The notes below the pieces were generated by a model. The model did no database searches. It was not told where the DNA came from and saw only the letters and a list, made by a program, of their open reading frames with translations. From assembly GCA_034519515.1 (NCBI GenBank), contig JAXHOK010000033.1:1-64000 (forward strand): DNA of 64,000 nt. Direction: 5' to 3'. Made by a program: the position numbers and the translations under genes. This document shows positions 50,526-58,605 of the stretch, piece by piece (the stretch's first letter is position 1; each line of letters starts with the position of its first letter). Origin of the DNA: Arcicella sp034519515. Lineage in GTDB: Bacteria; Bacteroidota; Bacteroidia; Cytophagales; Spirosomataceae.

Positions 50526-50587
50526 TACTACGGGAATCCCTTCCCGTGTATTGGAGTGGAATACACGGGAAGGGGTTCCCGTAATAC
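50526..50587. repeat. GC-rich palindrome, CGGGAA type
   Basis: TACTACGGGAATCCCTTCCC at the left and GGGAAGGGGTTCCCGTAATA at the right form a nearly complete stem around GTATTGGAGTGGAATAC. A sister element lies at 55,308-55,383. It looks like a dispersed repeat that can also end transcription. Confidence 0.65.
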
Positions 50588-50588
50588 G

Positions 50589-52208
50589 TTACACCTGAAA
50601 AACCCCCGTCCGAAAATCCTTTTCTATCGGGGCATGATTTGCGGCTTCGATGCCTTTTGAAATCACCATTCTGGTATCGGCTGGCTCAATAATTTCGTCT
50701 ACCCAAAGCCTTGCAGCGGCATAATAGGGCGTGGTTTGAACATTGTATCTGTCCATGATTTCTTTCAAAATCTCGTCTTCTTCTGCCTTGGTCAATTCTT
50801 TTCCTTTGGCTTTCATGGAAGCTATTTGAGTCTGTAAGAGTGTTTTGGCGGCTTGTTCTCCGCCCATTACGGCAATTTTTGCGGAGTGCCAAGCATAAAT
50901 AAAATGAGGATTATACGCCTTTCCGCACATCGCATAATTGCCCGCCCCGTAGGAATTTCCTACAATAATTGTGAATTTGGGAACGATAGAATTTGAAACA
51001 GCATTCACCATTTTTGCCCCATCTTTGGTAATTCCCGAATGTTCCGAACGGCTGCCAACCATAAAACCCGTTACGTCTTGCAAAAACACCAATGGAATTC
51101 TTTTCTGGTTACAATTCATAATAAAACGGGCAGATTTATCGGCTGAATCGTTGTAAATCACACCTCCGATTTGCACTTCACCTTTGGCACTTTTCACCAC
51201 CATTCGTTGATTTGCCACAATGCCGACTGCCCAGCCGTCAATCCGTGCGTAACCACAGATGATGGTTTTTCCATAATCTTTTTTAAATTCATCAAACTCC
51301 GAATTATCCACCAATCGCTCAATGATTTCGAGCATATTGTACGGTTTTGTTCTCGTTTCTGGAAAAATATCTAAAATTTCTTTGGGATTTTTTTTTGGTA
51401 AATGTGCCTCAGTGCGGTTGAAACCTGCATTGGTTTTTTCGCCCATTTTATCAATCGTTCTTTTTATGTGGTCGAGACATTCTTGTTCGGTTTTGAATTT
51501 GTAATCGGCAATGCCCGAAATTTCAGTGTGTGTAACTGCCCCGCCCAAGGTTTCGGCATCAATATTTTCACCCACTGCGGCTTTTACCAAATAAGGTCCC
51601 GCCAAAAAGATGGAACTTTGCCCTTCCACCATCAGCGTTTCGTCGGACATGATGGGCAAATATGCCCCACCTGCTACGCAACTGCCCAAAACGGCAGAAA
51701 TTTGGGTAATGCCCATAGCACTCATTAAGGAATTATTATAAAAAACTCTTCCGAAATGTTCACGGTCGGGAAAAATTTCGTCTTGCATTGGTAAAAAAAC
51801 CCCAGCACTGTCCACCAAATAAATGATGGGCAAATGGTTTTGCATCGCTATTTCTTGAAAACGAAGATTCTTCTTTCCCGTAATTGGAAAGTATGCCCCA
51901 GCCTTTACAGTTTGGTCATTTGCCACGATAACACACAGTCTGCCAGATACATAGCCCAAACCGCCCACCGTTCCACCAGCAGGACAACCGCCGTGTTCGG
52001 CATACATTTCATGGCCCACGAATGCCCCAATTTCTAAGAAATCAGTATTGTCGTCAATCAGATAATCAATTCTTTCACGGGCAATTAATTTGCCTCTTTC
52101 ATGTTGTTTTTGAATGTTTTTGAGTCCGCCGCCCAGTTTGATGGTTTCAAGGCGTTGATTTCGTTCAGCGAGAAGTGCCTCGTGGGCATTTTGAGTTTGA
52201 TTGTTCAT
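50589..52208 (-). CDS. Acyl-CoA carboxylase, carboxyltransferase (beta) subunit
   Basis: This is 539 residues from the ATG at 52,208 (MNNQTQNAHEALLAERNQRL); an upstream start would add 38 residues of poor sequence. It transfers carboxyl from biotin to an acyl-CoA. Typical parts are GKLIARERIDYLIDDNTDFL, GGTVGGLGYVSGRLCVIVAN, YLVDSAGVFLPMQDEIFPDR, RIPLVFLQDVTGFMVGS and SYGAGNYAMCGKAY. The length and the DSAGVFLPMQ form resemble methylcrotonyl-CoA carboxylase, but propionyl or geranyl types cannot be excluded. The biotin carboxylase partner is not in the window. Confidence 0.88.
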   Translation of the reverse strand: MNNQTQNAHEALLAERNQRLETIKLGGGLKNIQKQHERGKLIARERIDYLIDDNTDFLEIGAFVGHEMYAEHGGCPAGGTVGGLGYVSGRLCVIVANDQTVKAGAYFPITGKKNLRFQEIAMQNHLPIIYLVDSAGVFLPMQDEIFPDREHFGRVFYNNSLMSAMGITQISAVLGSCVAGGAYLPIMSDETLMVEGQSSIFLAGPYLVKAAVGENIDAETLGGAVTHTEISGIADYKFKTEQECLDHIKRTIDKMGEKTNAGFNRTEAHLPKKNPKEILDIFPETRTKPYNMLEIIERLVDNSEFDEFKKDYGKTIICGYARIDGWAVGIVANQRMVVKSAKGEVQIGGVIYNDSADKSARFIMNCNQKRIPLVFLQDVTGFMVGSRSEHSGITKDGAKMVNAVSNSIVPKFTIIVGNSYGAGNYAMCGKAYNPHFIYAWHSAKIAVMGGEQAAKTLLQTQIASMKAKGKELTKAEEDEILKEIMDRYNVQTTPYYAAARLWVDEIIEPADTRMVISKGIEAANHAPIEKDFRTGVFQV

Positions 52209-52274
52209 AATTTGTTGATGAGATTGAATAGGTCGATAATTTACGATAATTTTCTGTAAAAGTGATATTGTATT

Positions 52275-52282
52275 TATCTTTG
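52275..52282 (+). promoter_or_regulatory. Candidate -7 box of the GNAT gene
   Basis: TATCTTTG matches TAnnTTTG, 23 bases before the ATG at 52,306. Confidence 0.45.
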
Positions 52283-52305
52283 CAATCAACTTGAGAAATA
52301 TTAAA

Positions 52306-52785
52306 ATGACCCGCAAAGCCACTCAAAACGACCTCCAATTCGTCCATTCCTTATATATGCACCCATTCGTAAATCCTCATTTATTATACGAAAATATAGA
52401 TTTGGAGCAATTCAAACCCATTTATGAAGATTTGCTGAACGATGGCGTGAAATATATTTTTGAAGAAAACGACTCGCCTGTGGGAATGTTCAAGCTCATT
52501 CAACTCAAACATCGCTGCTCGCATATTGCTTATATTGGCGGTTTAGCGATTCATCCTGATTTTGTTGGAAAAGGTTTGGGCTTACAAATGATGCAAGAAA
52601 TTATTGAGTTAGGGAAAAGAAATAACTTGTTGAGATTAGAATTGAGCGTAGGTTCAGAGAATTTTCAAGCTCAAAAACTATACAAAAAAGCAGGATTTGT
52701 CGAAGAGGGTATTTTCAGAAAATATACACATTTAGCAAGAGAAGGGCGGTTTTTAGATGAAGTAATGATGGCGTATTTGTTGTGA
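52306..52785 (+). CDS. GNAT-family N-acetyltransferase
   Basis: This is 159 residues from the ATG at 52,306 (MTRKATQNDLQFVHSLYMHP). The acetyl-CoA site is GGLAIHPDFVGKGLGLQMMQ (the Q/R-x-x-G-x-G/A form VGKGLG), followed by ELSVGSENFQAQKLYKKAGF, the usual beta-5/alpha-4 region. It acetylates an unknown amine, perhaps a protein N-terminus or small molecule. Intact. It runs divergently from the carboxylase gene. Confidence 0.88.
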   Translation: MTRKATQNDLQFVHSLYMHPFVNPHLLYENIDLEQFKPIYEDLLNDGVKYIFEENDSPVGMFKLIQLKHRCSHIAYIGGLAIHPDFVGKGLGLQMMQEIIELGKRNNLLRLELSVGSENFQAQKLYKKAGFVEEGIFRKYTHLAREGRFLDEVMMAYLL

Positions 52786-52813
52786 TAATCTTTCATAAAC
52801 CCTCTTAAAGAAT

Positions 52814-52821
52814 TACCTTTG
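52814..52821 (+). promoter_or_regulatory. Candidate -7 box of tpiA
   Basis: TACCTTTG matches TAnnTTTG, 31 bases before the tpiA start. Confidence 0.5.
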
Positions 52822-52852
52822 TTTGCATTTATAATTATTAACCAACAAAACA

Positions 52853-53614
52853 ATGAGAAAGAAAATTGTTGCAGGAAACTGGAAAATGAATAAAACAATG
52901 GAAGAAGCCATGATTTTGGCATCCGAAGTTGTTCACATGGTGAAAGACGAAGTCAATACCGATGTGCAGGTAATCATTGCTCCACCAGCTTTATATTTGA
53001 CTACTTTACAAAAACATACCGAGCCACTTGCTAATATGGGAATTGCAGCTCAAAACTGCTCAAACAAGGCTTCTGGGGCATTCACGGGCGAAATTTCTGC
53101 TCCGATGTTGAAGTCGATTGGTGTTACGCACGTAATTTTGGGACACTCTGAACGTCGTGAATATTTCAACGAAAGCAATGAAATGATTGCCGAAAAAGTA
53201 AACATTGTTTTGGAAAACGGTATGACTCCCATTTTCTGTTGTGGCGAATCTCTGGATATGCGTCAGAACGGGGATTTTATGGCTTATGTGGCTTCACAGA
53301 TAACTGATAGTGTTTTTCATCTTTCATCAGAGGATTTTTCAAAAATTGTGATTGCTTATGAACCCATCTGGGCGATTGGCACGGGCTTGACCGCTTCTTC
53401 GCAACAAGCACAGGATATGCACGCTTATTTGCGTAATCATTTAGCCACAAAATACGGTCAGGCGGCGGCAGATAACACTTCGATTTTATACGGTGGAAGT
53501 TGTAATGAGAAAAATGCCAAAGAACTTTTCGCTCAACCAGATGTAGATGGTGGATTGATTGGCGGGGCATCTCTGAAATCTCGTGAATTTACCAATATTG
53601 CAAAATCGTTTTAA
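52853..53614 (+). CDS. tpiA: Triose-phosphate isomerase
   Basis: The enzyme interconverts dihydroxyacetone phosphate and glyceraldehyde 3-phosphate in glycolysis. The protein has 253 residues, normal length. Catalytic marks are Lys11 in AGNWKMNKT, the His in VILGHSERREYF, and the Glu in IAYEPIWAIGTG, with the phosphate loop regions ILYGGSCNEKNA and GLIGGASL. Intact, own promoter. Confidence 0.97.
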   Translation: MRKKIVAGNWKMNKTMEEAMILASEVVHMVKDEVNTDVQVIIAPPALYLTTLQKHTEPLANMGIAAQNCSNKASGAFTGEISAPMLKSIGVTHVILGHSERREYFNESNEMIAEKVNIVLENGMTPIFCCGESLDMRQNGDFMAYVASQITDSVFHLSSEDFSKIVIAYEPIWAIGTGLTASSQQAQDMHAYLRNHLATKYGQAAADNTSILYGGSCNEKNAKELFAQPDVDGGLIGGASLKSREFTNIAKSF

Positions 53615-53626
53615 GAGAGTTGAAAA

Positions 53627-53701
53627 GTTAAAAGAGTTAGAGAAGTTAAAAAGTTTTGGACAGTAGATATGTCGGCTTTCAACTTCTTTAACTCTTTTAA
53701 C
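53627..53701. terminator. Imperfect inverted repeat between convergent genes
   Basis: GTTAAAAGAGTTAGAGAAGT at the left pairs with ACTTCTTTAACTCTTTTAAC at the right with few mismatches. It lies between tpiA and the convergent endonuclease/phosphatase-family gene, so a two-way terminator is likely. Confidence 0.55.
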
Positions 53702-53702
53702 C

Positions 53703-54791
53703 CTATAACTCTTTAACTCCAATCTTATACCTTCCCAAAATAGGAAAGTGATCTGAATATTTAATATTGTCAAAAGTTTGAAAATCAAGCACTTTGATAT
53801 ATTCACTGCAAAACTGATTGTCAATTCTAACAATTTTTGGGCTTCTATTTAAGGTAAATCCAAAACCATTTCCCCGTTCTTCAAAAGCATTTTTTAATCG
53901 GTCTCTGATACTTCCGTAGGCATTTCCGTAGGGCGTTTCGTTGAAATCTCCACACAGAATTACGGGATAAACGCTTTCATCAATGAGCCTTTCAACCTTT
54001 TCTACTTCGTCAGAATGTTTCTCAAAACCCCATTTTAGGGATGATAGAATGCCTCTTCCCTCTTTTTTTGCTTCTTCATAGTCTTTATCCTCCACTTCAT
54101 TAACAACCTTACTCACCCGAATTCCCATAGACTGAAACTGCACGTTTATCACTCTGATTGTATCTTTTTTCCGAGCAATATCTGCCATCAAATACCCATT
54201 AGCATTATGTTTTCCGAAGGTTTTTATTTCGCTATGAATGATGGGATAAGTCGAAAAAATCGCTAAACTTACCAAGCCCAAATTATCGACATCACTACTG
54301 ACATAATACCGATTTTCTCGTCTCATGGGGGTTAATGTTTGGAAGTTATCATTATTATTCAAGTTGTAAAATTCTTGAAAACATTTTATATCTGCCTCAT
54401 AATCAATGGCGTACTGCATTAAATTATCAGCTTTCTGTTTATTAGCTTCATAGGCATCACCATAAAAACCAAAAACGTTATAACTAAAAACCGTTAAAGA
54501 CTTTTCTTCTTTGACGGGGTCCTTAAAAACGATAGTACGTTGAATAAAAGGATAACCAATAGCTAAAATCAAGATGGGCAAAATGGCACGGGCAGGGCGA
54601 ATAAATAGCCATGTGAAGGCAATCAAAAAGCAACCTAACATCGCAAAAGGTAATGACATCATAATAAACCCCGCTGACCAATGGTCAAGTACCAGCGTAT
54701 AGGACAGCAAATAAGTAACGAGCGTGTACATACACACGGGTAAACTCGTGAGCCAAAGTAACGAAGTAGCAATTTTTTTGAACATCCTCAA
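53703..54791 (-). CDS. Endonuclease/exonuclease/phosphatase-family membrane protein
   Basis: This is a 362-residue protein. The first about 110 residues hold three hydrophobic segments (VCMYTLVTYLLSYTLVLDHW, FIMMSLPFAMLGCFLIAFTW, AILPILILAIGYPF). The rest is the EEP fold: LTVFSYNVFGFYGD, IKCFQEFYN (metal Glu), VILCGDFNETPYGNAYGSI (GDFN) and the end KYSDHFPILGRYKIG (SDH). It cleaves phosphodiester or phosphate bonds, probably on the outer side of the inner membrane. The substrate is unknown. Intact. Confidence 0.87.
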   Translation of the reverse strand: MRMFKKIATSLLWLTSLPVCMYTLVTYLLSYTLVLDHWSAGFIMMSLPFAMLGCFLIAFTWLFIRPARAILPILILAIGYPFIQRTIVFKDPVKEEKSLTVFSYNVFGFYGDAYEANKQKADNLMQYAIDYEADIKCFQEFYNLNNNDNFQTLTPMRRENRYYVSSDVDNLGLVSLAIFSTYPIIHSEIKTFGKHNANGYLMADIARKKDTIRVINVQFQSMGIRVSKVVNEVEDKDYEEAKKEGRGILSSLKWGFEKHSDEVEKVERLIDESVYPVILCGDFNETPYGNAYGSIRDRLKNAFEERGNGFGFTLNRSPKIVRIDNQFCSEYIKVLDFQTFDNIKYSDHFPILGRYKIGVKEL

Positions 54792-54871
54792 ATGTGATTA
54801 GCTTTTTACAAAAGTACGAAGTTTGATAGGAACTGGAAATAATATTTTACACCAAATTATTTCTCGAATAA

Positions 54872-54903
54872 ATTGCTTCAATCGGAAAAAATCCATAATT
54901 TTG
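54872..54903 (+). promoter_or_regulatory. Promoter of rpmB
   Basis: ATTG at 54,872-54,875 and TAATTTTG at 54,896-54,903 are spaced by 20 bases, a good match to the Bacteroidota promoter (TTTG, N19-20, TAnnTTTG). It lies 84 bases before the rpmB start. Confidence 0.55.
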
Positions 54904-54987
54904 CAGTCCGATTCAAAAAGCGAGTCAGCAGTAAGGTAAATTTTATCGTCATGAAGACGATTTTCATTATAAAACAAGATTTCAATC

Positions 54988-55227
54988 ATGGCTAAGGTTT
55001 GTCAATTAACAGGAAGAAAAACAGAAGTAGGAAATAACGTATCACACGCTAACAATAAAACTAAGCGTAAATTCTTTCCAAATTTGCATACTAAGAAATT
55101 CTTCTTAGAATCAGAAGGTGTTTGGGTACAATTGAAAGTATCTGGAAAAGCAATCCGTAGTATCAATAGATTAGGTTTGGAGGCTTCTTTGGTGAAAGCG
55201 GCTCGCAAAGGAACTTTAAGCCTGTAA
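54988..55227 (+). CDS. rpmB: Large subunit ribosomal protein L28
   Basis: This 79-residue basic protein begins MAKVCQLTGRKTEVGNNVSH and contains NKTKRKFFPNLHTKKFFLES and KAIRSINRLGLEASLVKAA, as L28 does. It binds 23S rRNA near the exit-site region of the large subunit. In many Bacteroidota rpmG follows rpmB; here a terminator follows and no L33 gene is present, so the usual pair is separated. Confidence 0.95.
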   Translation: MAKVCQLTGRKTEVGNNVSHANNKTKRKFFPNLHTKKFFLESEGVWVQLKVSGKAIRSINRLGLEASLVKAARKGTLSL

Positions 55228-55264
55228 TATTCTTTCCTGAATTTGACAGCAATAAAACATTTAG

Positions 55265-55296
55265 AACCTTCCCAACTCATTTGGGAAGGTTTTTTG
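55265..55296 (+). terminator. Intrinsic terminator of rpmB
   Basis: AACCTTCCCAA and TTGGGAAGGTT form an 11-bp stem with a four- to five-base loop and a T-run. Confidence 0.85.
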
Positions 55297-55307
55297 TGTA
55301 ATTTTAT

Positions 55308-55383
55308 GTAGTACGGGACTTACGCAGTCCGAATCCTTCCCGTGCAGTGCAGTCCGATTCACGGGACGGATTCCCGTGCTACA
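55308..55383. repeat. GC-rich palindrome, CGGGA type
   Basis: TAGTACGGGACTTACGCAGT at the left and CGGATTCCCGTGCTACA at the right pair imperfectly, with an inner GTCCGAATCCTTCCCGTG / CACGGGACGGATTC stem. It is related by its CGGGAAT/ATTCCCG ends to 50,526-50,587. It lies directly before the ThiF-rhodanese gene. Confidence 0.55.
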
Positions 55384-55387
55384 TTAT

Positions 55388-56512
55388 ATGCTAAACCCAT
55401 CAGAAAAAAACCGTTATCAAAAACATTTACTCCTCCCGCAAATTGGAGAAGAGGGGCAATTGAAACTCAAAAATGCCAAAGTATTGGTAGTGGGTGCGGG
55501 CGGTTTGGGCTGTCCAGTGCTACTATATTTATCAGCAGCGGGAGTGGGTAAAATCGGGATTTTGGATGCAGACGTGGTTGATATGACCAACCTGCAAAGA
55601 CAGGTCTTATATAAAGTAGAAGACATCGGCAACTCGAAAGCTACTACTGCCGCCAGTCGTTTGTCAAAAATGAACGATATGATTGAATATGAGGCTGTTA
55701 GGCAAAATTTAAAACCCGAAAATGCCGAAAGTTTTATCAAAAATTATGACATCGTAGTTGATTGTACTGATAATTTCACAGCTCGTTACCTGATTAATGA
55801 CTACTGTGTAAAGCTCCAAAAACCTTTTGTTTACGGAGCAATACATCAGTTTGAGGGGCAAGTTTCAGTCTTTAATTTCAGCGACAAAAACGGTATTTTA
55901 GGACCTACTTATCGTTGTCTTTTCCCCGAACAACCTTCTGAATTAGAAATCCCTAACTGTGCTACAATTGGTGTGTTGGGCATATTGCCAGGAATGCTGG
56001 GAATGTACCAAGCCAATGAAACAATTAAGATGATTACGGGCATTGGTACGGTGTTGAGTGGACAATTATTGATGGTGGATTTATTGGAAAATACTTCTCA
56101 GAAAATCAGAGTAAAAAGACGAAAAGATGCCGAAGAAATGATTTTTCCAGATGGTGAAAAAAAACAAAAAATGGAAAAAAATCAAGAGTTTAAACCCGAA
56201 ATTACGGTTTCAGAATTGAAGCAAATAATTGATAATCAAGAAGATATATTGCTTTTAGATGTGCGAAATCCTTTTGAATATGATATTTGTAAATTGCAAA
56301 ATTCATTACTGATACCAATGTCAAACATTCCCACCAATATCAAACATATTCCGAAAGATAAACCCGTTGTGGTGTATTGTCATCACGGAATGCGGTCGGC
56401 GAGTGTGATTGAATATTTATCTCAAAATCATGGATTTACTAACCTTCAAAATTTAAAAGGTGGTATTAACGCTTGGGCAAATGAGATTGATGAGGTAATG
56501 GCGGTGTATTAA
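55388..56512 (+). CDS. ThiF/MoeB-type E1 adenylyltransferase fused to rhodanese
   Basis: This is 374 residues from the ATG at 55,388 (MLNPSEKNRYQKHLLLPQIG). The ThiF domain has the nucleotide loop VLVVGAGGLGCPVLLYLSAA, DVVDMTNLQRQVLYK, DCTDNFTARYLIND and CATIGVLGILPGMLG. The rhodanese domain (last about 105 residues) has LLLDVRNPFEYD and the active-site loop YCHHGMRSA with its Cys. The protein adenylates the C-terminus of a small sulfur carrier (ThiS/MoaD type) and passes sulfur on, for molybdopterin, thiamine or thiolation pathways. Paired CxxC zinc motifs are not obvious. Confidence 0.87.
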   Translation: MLNPSEKNRYQKHLLLPQIGEEGQLKLKNAKVLVVGAGGLGCPVLLYLSAAGVGKIGILDADVVDMTNLQRQVLYKVEDIGNSKATTAASRLSKMNDMIEYEAVRQNLKPENAESFIKNYDIVVDCTDNFTARYLINDYCVKLQKPFVYGAIHQFEGQVSVFNFSDKNGILGPTYRCLFPEQPSELEIPNCATIGVLGILPGMLGMYQANETIKMITGIGTVLSGQLLMVDLLENTSQKIRVKRRKDAEEMIFPDGEKKQKMEKNQEFKPEITVSELKQIIDNQEDILLLDVRNPFEYDICKLQNSLLIPMSNIPTNIKHIPKDKPVVVYCHHGMRSASVIEYLSQNHGFTNLQNLKGGINAWANEIDEVMAVY

Positions 56513-56678
56513 AATTATACTATTTATTGAAAATAATTTCAATAAAATATTCGTAGCCTAATTTTAATTTTGATAGAATTTAATTCTGTGATATTTAATA
56601 ATAAAAGATTAATAGTCTTAATATTTGGTGAAAATGAGTAATAATTAGATTTTAATTCTACACGACTCAAAATTGAAA

Positions 56679-56710
56679 TTTGTTTTTTCTGAACTTGCCT
56701 TGTATTTTTG
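56679..56710 (+). promoter_or_regulatory. Promoter of leuA
   Basis: TTTG (56,679-56,682) and TATTTTTG (56,703-56,710) are spaced by 20 bases, a full match to the Bacteroidota promoter form. The leuA ATG is 24 bases downstream. Confidence 0.65.
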
Positions 56711-56734
56711 ACTTAGAAAAAAACAAAATAACAC

Positions 56735-57874
56735 ATGAGCCAAAAGATTCAGATTTTTGATACTACCCTCCGTGACGGTGAACAAGTGCCTGGTTGCCAG
56801 TTGAATACCGAAGAAAAATTGCAGGTTGCCGAGCAGCTCGAATTGTTGGGCGTTGATATTATTGAGGCAGGTTTCCCCATCTCTTCACCTGGTGATTTTC
56901 GTTCGGTTGAAGCTATTTCAAAACTGGTAAAAAACGCTACGGTTTGCGGTTTGACTCGTGCCAAAAAAGAAGATATTGATGCGGCAGTCGCTGCTTTGAA
57001 ACACGCCAAATATCCAAGAATCCACACGGGCTTGGGTGCATCTGATTCGCATATTGTACATAAGTTTAATTCTACTCGGGAAGAAATGCTGGAGCGAGGC
57101 GTTTGGGCGGTGAAATATGCCAAATCGTTTGTGGAAGACGTAGAGTTTTTTGCCGAAGATGCTGGAAGAGCCGATTTAGAATATTTAGCCAAACTGATTG
57201 AAGCCGTGATAAAAGCGGGTGCAACGGTGGTAAATTTGCCTGATACAACGGGGTATTTATTGCCCCATCAAATGTTTCAGCGTATCAATTATTTGTATGA
57301 AAATGTGCCGAATATTCACAAAGCGGTTATTTCTATGCACAATCATAACGATTTGGGACTTGCCACTGCCAATACCATCGCAGGGATTCAGGCTGGTGCA
57401 AGGCAGGTTGAAGTAACCATCAATGGAATAGGGGAGAGGGCTGGAAATACCTCGTTGGAAGAAGTAGCGATGATTTTGAATATTCATAAGGATTTAGGTT
57501 TTCATACCGATATCAATGCCCAAATGTTATATCCATTCTCAACGATGGTCTCGAATATGATGGGAATGCCCGTGCAAGCTAACAAGGCAATTGTGGGAGC
57601 AAATGCCTTTGCACACTCGTCAGGTATTCATCAAGACGGTTTCTTGAAACATTCAGAAACTTACGAAATTATGAAACCCGAAGATGTGGGTGTACCCTCA
57701 TCGGCAATTGTTTTAACTTCAAGGTCGGGACGGGCTGCTCTTCGTCACCGTTTGCAGTTGATTGGGTTTGATTTTGAGAAACCTGAATTGGATAAACTTT
57801 ACACTCGTTTCCTTTTGATGGCAGATGAACGTAAGCAGTTGAATGATGCCGATTTGAAAGAATTAGTGGGATAA
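56735..57874 (+). CDS. leuA: 2-isopropylmalate synthase (short form)
   Basis: This 379-residue enzyme condenses acetyl-CoA with 2-oxoisovalerate at the start of leucine synthesis. The TIM-barrel marks are FDTTLRDGEQVPGCQLNTEE, EAGFPISSPGDF, NLPDTTGYLLPHQ, ISMHNHNDLGLATANTIAGI (metal HNHND) and EVTINGIGERAGNTSLEEV, then AFAHSSGIHQDGFLK. It lacks the C-terminal leucine-binding regulatory domain of long LeuA, as in other members of this phylum. Homocitrate or citramalate synthase is a less likely reading. No other leu gene is nearby. Confidence 0.85.
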   Translation: MSQKIQIFDTTLRDGEQVPGCQLNTEEKLQVAEQLELLGVDIIEAGFPISSPGDFRSVEAISKLVKNATVCGLTRAKKEDIDAAVAALKHAKYPRIHTGLGASDSHIVHKFNSTREEMLERGVWAVKYAKSFVEDVEFFAEDAGRADLEYLAKLIEAVIKAGATVVNLPDTTGYLLPHQMFQRINYLYENVPNIHKAVISMHNHNDLGLATANTIAGIQAGARQVEVTINGIGERAGNTSLEEVAMILNIHKDLGFHTDINAQMLYPFSTMVSNMMGMPVQANKAIVGANAFAHSSGIHQDGFLKHSETYEIMKPEDVGVPSSAIVLTSRSGRAALRHRLQLIGFDFEKPELDKLYTRFLLMADERKQLNDADLKELVG

Positions 57875-57986
57875 AATACGGTTCACTGTAAAATGTGAGC
57901 TGTTTTAACGATAGTTTTAGGGCTTCTTTGGTTTTCAAGGAAGCCTTTTTTGTGTACATTTGTTGATAAACTTAAATTTTCACCTC

Positions 57987-58505
57987 ATGAAATTCATCGC
58001 ATCATTAGACAAATTGGCGAAAACAATTACCATCAGTTTAACCGCTCTTTTTACATTGATTATGGCATTCCCCTATTTTTTAGATTCCACTTATGTAACA
58101 GAAAGTGAAACACTCGGAATCACTTTATTTTTACTTTTTATGTACTTAGGGCTGTTCATTTTCAGACCCATTTCTTACTCTATTACCGACCAAGAAGTCA
58201 TCATTTATCGACTTTGGAAAGATGTAAAAATTAGCCGAAAAGATATTGAAAGTGTTGAATTATTGGATAAAAATTTCTCTGAAAATACGTTTAGAACAAA
58301 CGGTGTAGGAGGTGCTTGGGGTTATTTTGGTACATTTTCTCATAGTTCAATCGGTGATATGACTTGGTACGTTACCCGCAGGGATAAATTGGTTTTATTA
58401 AGAATTTTGGGGAATAAAAAAATAGTTTTATCGCCTGATGAAGTGGAGGGGTTTGCGGGGGAGTTATCAGAATCCCCACAAAAAAGCCGTCCCCAGACAT
58501 TCTGA
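57987..58505 (+). CDS. Membrane protein with PH-like domain
   Basis: This is 172 residues from the ATG at 57,987. Two hydrophobic segments (ITISLTALFTLIMAFPYFL and LGITLFLLFMYLGLFIF) are followed by a bacterial PH-like domain (SYSITDQEVIIYRLWKDVKI, SRKDIESVELLDKN, GYFGTFSHSS, TWYVTRRDKLVLLRILGNKK). The function is unknown. The last codons (SPQKSRPQTF) are already part of the terminator hairpin. Confidence 0.7.
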   Translation: MKFIASLDKLAKTITISLTALFTLIMAFPYFLDSTYVTESETLGITLFLLFMYLGLFIFRPISYSITDQEVIIYRLWKDVKISRKDIESVELLDKNFSENTFRTNGVGGAWGYFGTFSHSSIGDMTWYVTRRDKLVLLRILGNKKIVLSPDEVEGFAGELSESPQKSRPQTF

Positions 58506-58518
58506 GACGGCTTTTTTA
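58479..58518 (+). terminator. Intrinsic terminator overlapping the end of the PH-like gene
   Basis: AAAAAAGCCGTC and GACGGCTTTTTT form a 12-bp stem with a 14-base loop, ending in a T-run. The left arm lies inside the reading frame and the stop codon TGA is in the loop region. Confidence 0.8.
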
Positions 58519-58605
58519 TAAACCCTAAACCAAACTAATTTATTGTCTCGGGAAAATTAGTGAAATTCACTAATCTCTGTACTCTAAAATCTATTCTCTG
58601 GGAAA

